DNA from: Candidatus Gastranaerophilales bacterium
GTDB lineage: Bacteria > Cyanobacteriota > Vampirovibrionia > Gastranaerophilales > Gastranaerophilaceae
Direction of reading: 5' to 3'
Assembly: GCA_944322755.1 (NCBI GenBank)
Contig: CALUPY010000007.1
Location: forward strand, 23,301 to 87,300
Length of the DNA: 64,000 nucleotides
Shown: positions 34,449-43,443 of the stretch, piece by piece
How the letters are laid out: each line of letters opens with the position of its first letter
Position numbering within the stretch: the first letter of the stretch is position 1
Notes under the pieces: generated by a model
What the model was told of the DNA's origin: nothing
The model's database searches: none
The model's input: the letters and a program-made list of their open reading frames with translations, nothing else
Position numbers and translations under genes: made by a program

Positions 34449-35690
34449 ATGATTAAAATTGGAACAGCTTTATTTGAAGCAACTGAACAGCTTGAAAGAG
34501 AAAAGGGAATCTCAAAAGAGGTTATTATTTCATCTTTATGCGATGCTCTTGTTGCTGCTTACAAAAAACATATCAGAGCCAAAGAAGCGCCTAATGTTGA
34601 AGCCATTCTTGATGAAACAACAGGTGAAATCGGTGTTTTCAGAACGAAACTCGTTGTTGAAAATGTAGAAGATGAAAATATGGAAATATCACTTGCGGAT
34701 GCGAAAGAAATCAGCGATGATGTTGAACTCGAAGATGAGGTAAAAATCGAAGTTACGCCTGAAAATTTCGGAAGAATTGCAGCGCAGGCGGCAAAACAGG
34801 TTATTACCCAAAGAATAAGAGAAGCTGAAAGAAATCTTGTTCTTGCTGAATTTATGGATAAAAAAGGCACTTTAACAACCGGTATTATCCAACGTGTTGA
34901 AAACAGAAATGTTTTTGTGAATATAGGAAAAACTGATGCTATTCTTCCTTACAAAGAACAAATTCCGGGAGAATACTACAAACCCGGAAACCGCATCAGA
35001 GTGTTCGTTTTAAATGTAAAAGAAACGAACAGACTTCCTCAGGTTATTGTTTCACATGCGCATGCTGAAATAGTCAGAGAACTTTTTGAACTTGAAGTAC
35101 CGGAAATTGAAGACGGCATTGTAGAAATCAAATCAATCGCAAGAGAAGCAGGATATAGAACAAAACTTGCCGTACACAGCAATGACCCTGATATTGACTC
35201 GGTAGGAGCGTGTATTGGCCCCAGAGGCAGCAGAATACAGACTATCGTCAGCGAGTTAAAGAATGAAAAAATCGATATCGTAAGATGGTCGGAAGATCCT
35301 GTCGAATACATAGTCAACGCACTTTCTCCTGCCAGAATAATTTCTGTTGATATTCTCGCAGATGAAGAAAATGCACACGAAGCACTTGTGGTCGTTCCTG
35401 ACGACCAGCTGAGTCTTGCAATCGGCAGAGAAGGTCAAAATGTAAGACTTGCCCACAAATTGACCGGATGGAAAATAGATATTAAAAACCAGACTCAGGC
35501 AGAACAGGCCGAAGCGGCTTACAGAGCACGTGCAGAAGAGCAGGAAGAGCCTGAACAGGATAATGATGACTATGAAAATGAACTTCCGCAGGAAGTTGAT
35601 GAAGAAAATATTGTAGAAGAAGAATACGGTATTGACGAAGATGATATGATTCATGAAGAAGCTTCTCAGGAAGAAGAAGTTCAGGAATAA
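34449..35690 (+). CDS. nusA: Transcription elongation factor NusA
   Basis: 413 residues: N-terminal RNAP-binding domain (1-~125), S1 domain (~137-205), then tandem KH domains (VGACIGPRGSRIQTIVSEL and LAIGREGQNVRLAHKL). It ends in an unusually long acidic tail (~350-413, Glu/Asp-rich) instead of the E. coli acidic repeats. It controls pausing, termination and antitermination. AGGAG precedes the ATG. The operon ends with a strong terminator. Confidence 0.96.
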   Translation: MIKIGTALFEATEQLEREKGISKEVIISSLCDALVAAYKKHIRAKEAPNVEAILDETTGEIGVFRTKLVVENVEDENMEISLADAKEISDDVELEDEVKIEVTPENFGRIAAQAAKQVITQRIREAERNLVLAEFMDKKGTLTTGIIQRVENRNVFVNIGKTDAILPYKEQIPGEYYKPGNRIRVFVLNVKETNRLPQVIVSHAHAEIVRELFELEVPEIEDGIVEIKSIAREAGYRTKLAVHSNDPDIDSVGACIGPRGSRIQTIVSELKNEKIDIVRWSEDPVEYIVNALSPARIISVDILADEENAHEALVVVPDDQLSLAIGREGQNVRLAHKLTGWKIDIKNQTQAEQAEAAYRARAEEQEEPEQDNDDYENELPQEVDEENIVEEEYGIDEDDMIHEEASQEEEVQE

Positions 35691-35710
35691 AATATTTTAA
35701 GTAATAGTGA

Positions 35711-35740
35711 AAAAACCGGCAAAGAAAATGCCGGTTTTTT
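35711..35740 (+). terminator. Intrinsic terminator after nusA
   Basis: AAAAACCGGC/GCCGGTTTTT stem with a nine-base loop and T-run, 20 bases after the nusA stop. Confidence 0.85.
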
Positions 35741-35760
35741 TATGAAGTTTTTTGAAATCG

Positions 35761-35788
35761 TGGACATGTTTTTTAGGTGTAATATGAT
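35761..35788 (+). promoter_or_regulatory. amiC promoter, predicted leaderless
   Basis: TGGACA, 16 bases, TATGAT, with the -10 ending six bases before the amidase ATG. Confidence 0.5.
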
Positions 35789-35794
35789 ATTATT

Positions 35795-37657
35795 ATGTTC
35801 AAAAAATTTATATTAGTATTACTTTTATTACTCATAAACTTTATTTTTATACCGTGCGCAAAGGCTGTTCCTACACCTGAACCGCTTAAAATAAACAACA
35901 TACTGTTCGATAATTCGGACAATATGATATTCTTTGGTACTGATGCAAAAACTGACTATAATTTGCCGATAAAGCTTAAAAAGCTCAGTGACAGAGGTTA
36001 TTTTGATATAGAAAATGCAGTTTTAACAAGACCAAATGCAAGCTGGACTTTTAAAAACAGCAAAATTCACCAAATAAAAATTTCGCAGTTTTCTACAAAA
36101 CCCGATATTGTCAGAGTCGTTATTATTTATAATAAAGGTTTTAAAGCAGGTGATTTAAAGCTCTTAAAAGCGGATAACAACTTTATTCTCACATACAAAG
36201 ATGATTTTTTAAAACAGGACGGAGAGGCTACGGTATACAATGATGAAAGGTTGAATACACCCGGATATTATGAATATACGACATTCGAGGAAGATAAAAA
36301 AAATGCTGCGCAGTCTGTCCATCCATCGTCTCCGGCGGGAAGTGCTATAAGTACGAATCCTTCTGCGCAAAAAGTATTGAATAATGTTGAAAAACAAAAA
36401 ACAGAAACAAAGCTTAAATCAATGTTTTTTGTAAACAGAATTGATGTAAAACGGGGAAATGCCCTGGTTCGTGGTATAGGTCAAATTTCAATTGAAAATC
36501 CTATAGTTTTGACAGAGCCTTCGCGTCTTGTTTTTGACTTGCCAAATACTTACGTCTCACCTGATATCAGAAATATAGAATACGTGCTCAGTGAGAAAGA
36601 AACAATAAAAATAGGACAGTTTGAACCGACAAAAGCAAGGCTTGTTATAAAAAGTGATGATGTAGATAAATTCCGCCCAATATATTCTTATGACGGACAG
36701 AGTATCTTTTTTGCACATGACAATAGAATAGCCGGACTTTCTTTATTTCATAAAACAGCGGCCACAAAAACATATAGCGCCAAAAAAATTAACAACAAAA
36801 CAGATGAGTTGAGTTTTTCCTACACAAATCCGATTATTCACTCAATACACAGAACAAAAGACGCTGTTGAGCTGAACTTGTACAACTCTTCCGGATTTGA
36901 CCATAACGCATTTGTGAAAAATTTGAAATCAGAAAACCTCGCTCAGGTGAGAACAGAAGCAATTATTCCGTACGGTATAAAAGTTATAATTCCACTAAAA
37001 CCAACATCTACTATAAATTACAAAGAAGGCTTTGACTGCAAATCACTTACTCTGACAGTCACAACGCCGGATGACCCAATCATAAAAACAAAGTCAGTAC
37101 CAATAATCACAAAAGGCAGAGATATCAGAGTAATAGTCGTAGATGCAGGCCACGGAGGGTCTGATGTAGGAGCCACCCGTGCGGGAATCTACGAAAAAGA
37201 CATAACACTCGATATTGCCAAAAGGGTTAGCGACCTTTTGACCAATAAAGGATATCATGTCGAAATGACAAGAAGAAAAGATGACACAGTGTCTCTGCAG
37301 GACAGAGTTCTTTTCACGGAATCAAAAAATGCTGACCTCTTTGTCAGCGTGCATGTAAATTCGAGCGTAAGTGAAGAGCCATACGGGGTAGAAACCCACT
37401 ATTACACTGATGAATCATATATGTTTGCTCAGGAAGTTCATAAATCGATTGCCGCAAAAATAGATTCTAAAGACAGAGGATTGTTTAAATCGAAGTTTTA
37501 TGTTATCAATAATTCTATTGCACCGTCCATTCTTGTGGAAACAGGATTTATTTCCAACACATCCGAACGGAACAGCCTGATAACAGACGAGCGCAAACAA
37601 AAAACAGCAGAGGCAATAGTGGACGGAATTTTGAATTATATTAAAAAGAATAAGTAA
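35795..37657 (+). CDS. amiC: N-acetylmuramoyl-L-alanine amidase (AmiC type)
   Basis: 620 residues. Signal peptide (MFKKF, then a Leu/Ile-rich core ending CAKA), an AMIN-like targeting domain (~205-300: IDVKRGNALVRGIG, SRLVFDLPNTY), a further beta region, and a C-terminal Amidase_3 catalytic domain (~445-615). The zinc site is VVDAGHGGSDVGA (first His), the following Glu in GIYEKDITLD, VSVHVNSS (second His) and SILVETGFISN with the catalytic Glu. It cleaves peptidoglycan stems, mainly for cell separation. murI follows after two bases. Confidence 0.93.
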   Translation: MFKKFILVLLLLLINFIFIPCAKAVPTPEPLKINNILFDNSDNMIFFGTDAKTDYNLPIKLKKLSDRGYFDIENAVLTRPNASWTFKNSKIHQIKISQFSTKPDIVRVVIIYNKGFKAGDLKLLKADNNFILTYKDDFLKQDGEATVYNDERLNTPGYYEYTTFEEDKKNAAQSVHPSSPAGSAISTNPSAQKVLNNVEKQKTETKLKSMFFVNRIDVKRGNALVRGIGQISIENPIVLTEPSRLVFDLPNTYVSPDIRNIEYVLSEKETIKIGQFEPTKARLVIKSDDVDKFRPIYSYDGQSIFFAHDNRIAGLSLFHKTAATKTYSAKKINNKTDELSFSYTNPIIHSIHRTKDAVELNLYNSSGFDHNAFVKNLKSENLAQVRTEAIIPYGIKVIIPLKPTSTINYKEGFDCKSLTLTVTTPDDPIIKTKSVPIITKGRDIRVIVVDAGHGGSDVGATRAGIYEKDITLDIAKRVSDLLTNKGYHVEMTRRKDDTVSLQDRVLFTESKNADLFVSVHVNSSVSEEPYGVETHYYTDESYMFAQEVHKSIAAKIDSKDRGLFKSKFYVINNSIAPSILVETGFISNTSERNSLITDERKQKTAEAIVDGILNYIKKNK

Positions 37658-37659
37658 TT

Positions 37660-38460
37660 ATGGATATTATAAAAGACAGACCTATAGGTGTATTCGACTC
37701 TGGAATCGGAGGTTTGACGGTTCTTGAAAAGCTGTATGAAGCTTGCCCGCATGAACACTATATATACTATGCGGACACAAAAAATCTGCCATACGGCGAA
37801 AAAACCAAAGATGAGTTAATTGATATAGTAAGAAAAATTTTTGATTTTTATCAGCAGCAGGATGTAAAGGCTGTTGTTATGGCTTGTAACACATCTTCTG
37901 CTCTTGTATATGAAGAGCTCATGGACGATTATGACTTTCTTATCTATCCAATTATTCAAATTACAGCAGAGTGCGTTGCAGAAATGAACTTAAAAAGAAT
38001 CGGAGTACTTGCGACGAATGCAACAGTTGAATCACATGCATACCTGAAATCCTTAGTTGAACATGACAGAATGCTGCTGGTTAAAGAATCGGCCTGTCCG
38101 CTGTGGGTTTCTATGGTAGAGCACAAAAAGGAAGACTATGAAGATGAAGACGAAGATGCTATTATGCTGGAATATCTAGAGCCCATACTCGATTTTCGTC
38201 CTGACAAAATTATTCTCGGATGTACTCATTATCCGCATTTGATGAACAAAATCAAACGTTTCGCAAGAAAATCATTGTTTATAAATCCGGCAGACTGTTT
38301 TTCCGAATACATAAAAAAAGATCTGGAAAATTCAGGATTAAGAAAAACTTACGGGGTTTTGAGAACAGATTTTTATGTAAGCTCAAATCCACAGGCATTT
38401 AAGAAAAATGCGTCCGTTTTCATTAAGATGAAAGATCTTCCCCAATTGCTTGAGTTGTAG
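37660..38460 (+). CDS. murI: Glutamate racemase
   Basis: 266 residues. The paired catalytic cysteines lie in VVMACNTSSA and ILGCTHYPHL; the N-terminal IGVFDSGIGGLTV is diagnostic. It supplies D-glutamate for peptidoglycan, fitting its coupling to the amidase gene. An odd acidic insertion (KKEDYEDEDEDA, ~149-160) lies before the second active-site half. Confidence 0.96.
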   Translation: MDIIKDRPIGVFDSGIGGLTVLEKLYEACPHEHYIYYADTKNLPYGEKTKDELIDIVRKIFDFYQQQDVKAVVMACNTSSALVYEELMDDYDFLIYPIIQITAECVAEMNLKRIGVLATNATVESHAYLKSLVEHDRMLLVKESACPLWVSMVEHKKEDYEDEDEDAIMLEYLEPILDFRPDKIILGCTHYPHLMNKIKRFARKSLFINPADCFSEYIKKDLENSGLRKTYGVLRTDFYVSSNPQAFKKNASVFIKMKDLPQLLEL

Positions 38461-38612
38461 TTTAGATTGAAAATTCTGTTTATACTCATGATATCAGTGT
38501 TTTAAAAAAACAGAATCTAATAAAACAACGGTAAAGAATGCAGCTAATCTAAATATTGTCTTTTAGTGAAAAAAATTATAAAATACTAATGGGATTAAAC
38601 GGAGGTTTTAAT

Positions 38613-38939
38613 GTGAACAATAAACGCTGGAACGACAAATATAAAGAAACAAATCTTGCCCTTGAATTGTTGAAAAAGCTTAACGATAAAGGCCAGACTA
38701 AACTTTCAAATGATATAATAGATGTCGCGGCAGCTATAAAAACAGTGCACAGAGAAAATGACACTGCTCCTTTGAGTTTGGGCATAGAACGTGTGTTGGG
38801 ACTATATCAGGCAAACCGCGGCCGCCGCTGGTATGACAAAATCCCTAACCTCTCTACAGCGATGAAAACTATTTCCACGCTTCCTGAAAATGATTATACA
38901 AATATCATGGAAGGTGTTTATATGTCACTCAAGGATTAA
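38613..38939 (+). CDS. Small helical protein, unknown
   Basis: 108 residues. The GTG start with GGAGG seven bases before it is preferred over upstream in-frame TTG or ATG codons, which lack sites. Not recognised. It is wholly charged/helical, with a basic-aromatic GRRWYDK near the middle. There is no signal or membrane segment. It ends two bases before tcdA and is presumably co-transcribed with it. Confidence 0.65.
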   Translation: MNNKRWNDKYKETNLALELLKKLNDKGQTKLSNDIIDVAAAIKTVHRENDTAPLSLGIERVLGLYQANRGRRWYDKIPNLSTAMKTISTLPENDYTNIMEGVYMSLKD

Positions 38940-38941
38940 AA

Positions 38942-39688
38942 ATGGACAGTTTATTTTCGAGAAACGAATCAATATGGGGCAAGCCGGTTCAAAATATGCT
39001 TAAATCAAAGCATATTATTGTCTTCGGACTCGGCGGAGTCGGCGGGTTTGCCTTGGAATCACTAGCCAGAGCCGGTATCGAAAATTTTACCATAGTCGAT
39101 TTTGACAAAGTTTCTGAAAGCAATATAAACAGACAGCTCATAGCCTTGCACTCAACAGTAGGTCAAAGTAAAGCAGAACTATTTAAAAGCAGGCTTTGGG
39201 ATATTAATCCACAAATAAATGTTAGAGTAATAGAAAATTTCTATAATACCCGTCTTAATGACGAAATATTTGAGACAAAGCCGGATTACGTAATAGATGC
39301 AATAGATACGCTGCGTTCAAAAATAGAACTTCTTGTATACTGCAAAAACAATAACATACCGGTCATTACATCAATGGGAGCCGGTAACAGACTAAATCCG
39401 ACCAAACTTTATATATGCGATATTTCTGATATAGAAAATAAAAAAGATGTATTTATAAAAAATGTACTTTACCAATTAAAACAGCACGGGATACAATCAG
39501 GTATAAAAGCTGTAGTAAGCAGTGAAAAGCCTTGTGTTGTCTCAAAAATACAAAATACAGAAAGAATAAAAACTCCGGACGGTGAAATATTTGAATTTAA
39601 CAAGATTTCCCCGGGTTCAACACCTTTTGTTCCGGCTGTTGCTGGTTATTATATGGCTTTTAGCGTAATCGAATCCTTTATAAATTAG
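38942..39688 (+). CDS. tcdA: tRNA threonylcarbamoyladenosine dehydratase (TcdA/CsdL)
   Basis: 248 residues, E1/ThiF-like ATP-dependent enzyme. It has the nucleotide loop FGLGGVGGFALE (29-40), DFDKVSESNINRQ with the adenylation Asp/Arg, DAIDTLRSK, and the C-terminal GSTPFVPAVAGYYMA. It cyclises t6A to ct6A at position 37 of ANN-decoding tRNAs. It overlaps the convergent hypothetical gene by four bases. Confidence 0.92.
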   Translation: MDSLFSRNESIWGKPVQNMLKSKHIIVFGLGGVGGFALESLARAGIENFTIVDFDKVSESNINRQLIALHSTVGQSKAELFKSRLWDINPQINVRVIENFYNTRLNDEIFETKPDYVIDAIDTLRSKIELLVYCKNNNIPVITSMGAGNRLNPTKLYICDISDIENKKDVFIKNVLYQLKQHGIQSGIKAVVSSEKPCVVSKIQNTERIKTPDGEIFEFNKISPGSTPFVPAVAGYYMAFSVIESFIN

Positions 39689-40125
39689 GTATTTATCTTT
39701 TTAAAAAGTTTTTTGATAAGTCCGCCAAGGCTTTTCGCATGGGGTATAAGAGCTTCTTTATGATACTGTTTGTAGCTGTCTATAATATTTTGAGGAAGTT
39801 CCTTTCCATCCTTGAAAGTAAATGCAATAAATTCCAGATATTCAAGCTGTTCTTGCAAAAACAAATTGTCTTTTGACGAAATATCCTCATCTGCTTCATA
39901 ATGGCATAACGCATGCCATGCAGCCTGAATAGATGGGTCTTCAGAATCTTTTGGAAACAAAAGAAGTGCTTTTTGTACATTAATACGTTCCGTCAGTACA
40001 TTTATTATAATATGTCCAACATACTGCCGGTCTTTTGTATAGTCAACACTTTTTACCTTCTTTGGCTGTAGTCCGCGTTTGTGAAGGTTATTTAAAAAAT
40101 TGTTCAGCAGTTCTATTATATTCAT
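39685..40125 (-). CDS. Hypothetical protein in BlaI-type operon
   Basis: 146 residues, not recognised. A Lys-rich N-terminus and a mostly helical body with HALCHYEADED near the middle, ending in a basic amphipathic tail (GGLIKKLFKK). There is no signal peptide. It starts six bases after the BlaI-like regulator stop, so it is the regulator's operon partner and possibly its target. No membrane or catalytic motif is visible. Confidence 0.65.
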   Translation of the reverse strand: MNIIELLNNFLNNLHKRGLQPKKVKSVDYTKDRQYVGHIIINVLTERINVQKALLLFPKDSEDPSIQAAWHALCHYEADEDISSKDNLFLQEQLEYLEFIAFTFKDGKELPQNIIDSYKQYHKEALIPHAKSLGGLIKKLFKKINT

Positions 40126-40131
40126 ATCCGG

Positions 40132-40479
40132 CTATGCCAGAGCTTTTTGGCACTCTTTTTCAATTGCTCTCATAAGAGAGACCATATCATTGTCAAAATA
40201 CTGTCCAGCCAGTCTTTTGATAGCCTTATTAGCCATTTCGATTCTTGAGTTAACAGTTTTGTAGAAAAACTTTTTGCCCTGTTTGTATCTTACAAGCATA
40301 TTTTTTTCAACTAGTCTGTCCATGACTGTTTTTACTGTAGTGTAAGCTCTTTCAATTTCTGAAGATGCATTCAGATGAATCTGGACATCATTTACAGAAA
40401 CATCATCTTCACTCTGGTCTTCTAATCTCCAAATTGTTTTTAATATTTCGTTTTCTAAACAGCCATGGCTATAGTTCAT
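40132..40479 (-). CDS. BlaI/MecI/CopY-family transcriptional repressor
   Basis: 115 residues. Winged helix with the family signature AYTTVKTVMDRLVEKNMLVRYKQGKKFFYKT (recognition helix and wing), then a C-terminal dimerisation helix. Members repress beta-lactamase or copper genes and are removed by a BlaR-type protease. No BlaR/MecR sensor is nearby. AAAGGAG precedes the ATG. It probably autoregulates this two-gene operon; I cannot see a clear operator dyad. Confidence 0.85.
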   Translation of the reverse strand: MNYSHGCLENEILKTIWRLEDQSEDDVSVNDVQIHLNASSEIERAYTTVKTVMDRLVEKNMLVRYKQGKKFFYKTVNSRIEMANKAIKRLAGQYFDNDMVSLMRAIEKECQKALA

Positions 40480-40609
40480 TTATATGCTCCTTTATAGTTA
40501 GTTTATGTTATTTATCCAATCAATGATATAGTAATACAAACCAAGAGTTTTTTAAACCATATCAATTTATTAAAATTTAATTATTGTTTTTCTTTTTTGA
40601 ATTAATTTT

Positions 40610-40861
40610 TTAGTTAGTTCTGAGTTTGTGAAACTCAAAACTTGGACCAAAATTTGTAGAATCTTCTGTACTGCCGAGTTTGATAACACGTCCTTTCATC
40701 TGTGTTTTATTTGACTCGGTTGTGATTTTGAACGCATTTTTTACATACAATGCGTTTTTAGTATTAACAACTCCGGTCTGTGTTTTCGAGCACGCTGTTG
40801 TAGCCAGAATGACGAAACAGACCAAAATTGCAGAAACGATTTTTGTGACTTTTATAACCAT
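40610..40861 (-). CDS. Small predicted lipoprotein
   Basis: 83 residues from the ATG MVIKVTK; an earlier in-frame start would add 42 residues ahead of the signal sequence and is unlikely. The N-terminus has K-V-T-K, then a hydrophobic core (IVSAILVCFVILAT) and C24 in TTACSK, a loose lipobox. The remaining ~60 residues are polar. It is probably lipidated and periplasmic. The family is not recognised. Confidence 0.65.
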   Translation of the reverse strand: MVIKVTKIVSAILVCFVILATTACSKTQTGVVNTKNALYVKNAFKITTESNKTQMKGRVIKLGSTEDSTNFGPSFEFHKLRTN

Positions 40862-41223
40862 AATTTTATTCCGGAAAAAATTATCTACTACCAGTATAGC
40901 ATATATTTTTTTATTTGCATGTAAAAAATATTTTGAGCGCAGTTTCCTTTTGTCTGAAAGTGCACTATAGATTAAATATTTGCACATATATGAAGTTTTG
41001 TAAATAAAATATATGTATCATATATCAAAAAGAGCAATTTTTTATATCGAAAATTGTTTATATAAGTACGAGAGATAAAAAGAGAATTTAAAAAACATAA
41101 AACACGATACATATTAGAGATACGAGATTAGAGATTTTACAACAACACACTTACTTACTTACTTATTTACTTCACTTACTTTCACGCACTTCACACGAGA
41201 GGAATGAAAAAAGCTTCATTCCG

Positions 41224-41252
41224 AAGGCTTAAGCAATTAAGCCTTTTTTTTT
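41224..41252 (+). terminator. Intrinsic terminator before PfkB kinase
   Basis: AAGGCTTAA, GCAA tetraloop, TTAAGCCTT, then T9. This is an excellent rho-independent terminator only 48 bases before the kinase ATG. Confidence 0.9.
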
Positions 41253-41264
41253 GTTTACAATTGG

Positions 41265-41294
41265 TTGCAACTCAAAAATCATTTGTGATAAATT
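41265..41294 (+). promoter_or_regulatory. PfkB-kinase promoter, predicted leaderless
   Basis: TTGCAA, 18 bases, TAAATT, six bases before the kinase ATG. There is no Shine-Dalgarno. Confidence 0.45.
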
Positions 41295-41300
41295 CTAAGA

Positions 41301-42239
41301 ATGAGTGAAAAACTTGATATTATTTCAATAGGTGAAAGTCTGATTGAACTTTCCAGTGCGAAGAGTCTTACATATGCGGAATGTTTGACAAAATACTACG
41401 GCGGAGACACCCTCTGTGCTGCGGTTGCTGCATCGAGACTGGGCTCAAAAGTAGGATATATTACCAGAGTCGGAAATGACCATTTTAAAGATTTTTTGCT
41501 TGAAAGCTGGCAAGTTGAAGGGCTTGATATCTCTCAGGTAAAACTTGTTGACGGATACAACGGGCTTTACTTTATTGCAAGAGAGTTTGACGGAGAAAAA
41601 GAATTTTCGTACTACAGAAAAAAAACCGCAGCAACAAAACTTTCTGTTGATGATATATCAGAAGAATACATAAAAAATTCTGAATCAGTATATTCCTCCG
41701 GTGTCACCCAGTCTCTGTCTCTTTCTGCTAAAGAAGCAGTAGAAAAAGCTTTTAGGATAGGGAAAGAAAACGGAATCATTAATGCTTATGACCCGAATTT
41801 TGATTCTCTGCTGTGGTCAGAATCTGAAGCTTTTGATGCATTTGAAAGTATTCAAAGCTGCCTTGATATAATTTTTCTCAATATGAAACAGGACGGTGAA
41901 AAAGTTTTTGAAATAGATAATGTGGATAATCTTATAAAATATTTCTGGGATAGGTCAATAGGCACTGTCATTGTGAAATCCGCGGCAGACGGTGGGTATT
42001 TTGTCGGGGCGGATGGAAATATAACATTTATCGATTTTTGGACAAAAGATGTTGTTGATACGACATGTTCCGGAGATGCTTTTAATGGTGCATTTTTGCA
42101 CGGATATATTTCAGGACTGCCGCCTGTAAAAGCAGCAAAATTAGCTTCTGTTGTTGCAGGACTGCAGTGTCAGAATATTGGTGCGATTAAATCCATTCCT
42201 GACAGAGAAAAGGTTGAGTCGGTGTATCATGCCTGGTAG
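41301..42239 (+). CDS. PfkB-family carbohydrate kinase
   Basis: 312 residues. Ribokinase fold: GESLIEL at the N-terminus, YGGDTLCAAVAASRLG, and the signature DTTCSGDAFNGAFLHG with catalytic D259 and the anion hole. The usual GAGD reads CSGD. The overall pattern suggests 2-keto-3-deoxygluconate kinase or a related sugar kinase; the substrate cannot be fixed. The downstream csaB gene overlaps its 3' end by 11 bases. Confidence 0.87.
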   Translation: MSEKLDIISIGESLIELSSAKSLTYAECLTKYYGGDTLCAAVAASRLGSKVGYITRVGNDHFKDFLLESWQVEGLDISQVKLVDGYNGLYFIAREFDGEKEFSYYRKKTAATKLSVDDISEEYIKNSESVYSSGVTQSLSLSAKEAVEKAFRIGKENGIINAYDPNFDSLLWSESEAFDAFESIQSCLDIIFLNMKQDGEKVFEIDNVDNLIKYFWDRSIGTVIVKSAADGGYFVGADGNITFIDFWTKDVVDTTCSGDAFNGAFLHGYISGLPPVKAAKLASVVAGLQCQNIGAIKSIPDREKVESVYHAW

Positions 42240-43257
42240 TTTTAAAAAAGCGGTTATTTCAGGATATTACGGTTTCGACAACTTCGGTGACGAAGCTATT
42301 TTAAATGTATTGGTGTCTAATTTAAAAAAGAATGAAATAGAGGTTTGTGTAATATCAAAAAATCCGCAAAAAACCTCAAAAAAACTTGATATCAAAAGTG
42401 TTTATACATTTTCTATCCTGAGTATTCTAAAAAGCATAAAGTCCTCAGATGTGCTGATTAGCGGAGGCGGCAGCCTTTTGCAGGATGTAACAAGTTTAAA
42501 GAGTTTGTTTTACTATTTGTTTATAATTTTTATCGCACTTTTTTTTAGGAAGAAAGTAATAATATTTGCTCAGGGAATAGGGCCTGTAAACAATTTATTA
42601 GGGCGTTTCGTCACTAAAATTATACTGAGACACTGTTCGTATGTAACAGTTCGTGATGAAAAGAGTCTTTTTCGGACACGAGGCTGGGGTATAAAGTCAA
42701 AGCTGGTTAATGATCCGGTATGGAGTATAGAGGTTCCGGTTCCTGTGAAAATGAACAGGGTCGGTGTTCAGCTTCGTTCGTGGAAAAATCTTTCAAGTAA
42801 GTATTTGTTTGCACTTGCGCGCCAGATTGCAAAGGATTTTTCGGATAAAGAAATTTTTATTTATTCTTTTCAGGATGCTCTTGATTTAAAATTGTGCAGC
42901 GAATTTGAGGGAAATCTAAAAATTGCGAATCCTGCAATAAAAACCACAATAGTTAAAGCTGATAGCATAGAAAATATAATTCAATCTGTTTCAAATTTGG
43001 AATATATGATTGCAATGAGATATCATGCCTGCCTGCTTGCTCTTAAATACGGCATAAAAACAATGGCTCTCAGCTATGATGAGAAAGTGGAAAAACTCTC
43101 AGGAAGATTCAATATTCCCTGTTCCAATCTTTCTGATGCGGAAAAACTTCCAGAATATTTTAATGAATTAAAAACTCTGGATGTGGATAATATTTTGAAA
43201 GAAACAACAAACCTTAAGTTCGACTTTTCTGAAATTGTTTCTATTATAAAGAATTAA
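42229..43257 (+). CDS. csaB: Polysaccharide pyruvyl transferase CsaB
   Basis: 342 residues from the ATG overlapping the kinase end. N-terminal ISGYYGFDNFGDEAIL is the CsaB/WcaK signature, followed by GGGSLLQD, IIFAQGIGPV and MRYHACLLALKYGI. It adds ketal pyruvate to a cell-wall polymer, the ligand that SLH domains bind. In cyanobacteria-like diderms this anchors the outer membrane to peptidoglycan, consistent with the taxonomic reading. One hydrophobic stretch (YYLFIIFIALFF) lies near 95. Confidence 0.88.
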   Translation: MPGSFKKAVISGYYGFDNFGDEAILNVLVSNLKKNEIEVCVISKNPQKTSKKLDIKSVYTFSILSILKSIKSSDVLISGGGSLLQDVTSLKSLFYYLFIIFIALFFRKKVIIFAQGIGPVNNLLGRFVTKIILRHCSYVTVRDEKSLFRTRGWGIKSKLVNDPVWSIEVPVPVKMNRVGVQLRSWKNLSSKYLFALARQIAKDFSDKEIFIYSFQDALDLKLCSEFEGNLKIANPAIKTTIVKADSIENIIQSVSNLEYMIAMRYHACLLALKYGIKTMALSYDEKVEKLSGRFNIPCSNLSDAEKLPEYFNELKTLDVDNILKETTNLKFDFSEIVSIIKN

Positions 43258-43377
43258 AAGCTTTTCATACAAATGCCAGGTACGAATACTTCGCTGTAAA
43301 ACAGGGTATGCTGTGTAAATATTCTTTGCAAAATATTTAAGAATGTATATTAATAATAATAATTTTTGAATTGGATA

Positions 43378-43406
43378 TTTAAAATAATTGAATTTTTTTG
43401 TATAAT
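43378..43406 (+). promoter_or_regulatory. pyrH: pyrH operon promoter
   Basis: TTTAAA, 17 bases, TATAAT (perfect -10), about 38 bases before the pyrH ATG. Confidence 0.5.
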
Positions 43407-43443
43407 CATAAAAACAGAAAAATAGTATATATACGTGGTGAAT

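Larger units (their letters stand above)
40862..41300 (+). other. Intergenic region with possible small RNA or leader
   Basis: No solid gene. The left part is A/G-rich (about 41060-41130, repeats of AGAGAT/ACGAGA), and the middle is C/T-rich with an ACTT microsatellite-like run (41149-41180). Two adjacent hairpins follow: GGAATGAA/TTCATTCC, then a strong terminator. Transcription on the plus strand must therefore occur here without a normal upstream gene. A 34-codon reading frame (41204-41308) crosses both hairpins and overlaps the kinase start; its AGAGG is only one base away, so I do not call it a gene. Confidence 0.4.

Noticed and set aside
40862..40987. N-terminal extension of the small lipoprotein
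   Set aside because: It would bury the signal sequence 42 residues inside the protein.
41149..41180. Tandem ACTT-type repeat as CRISPR or VNTR
   Set aside because: Units are only 4-5 bases with no spacers; at most a simple-sequence run.
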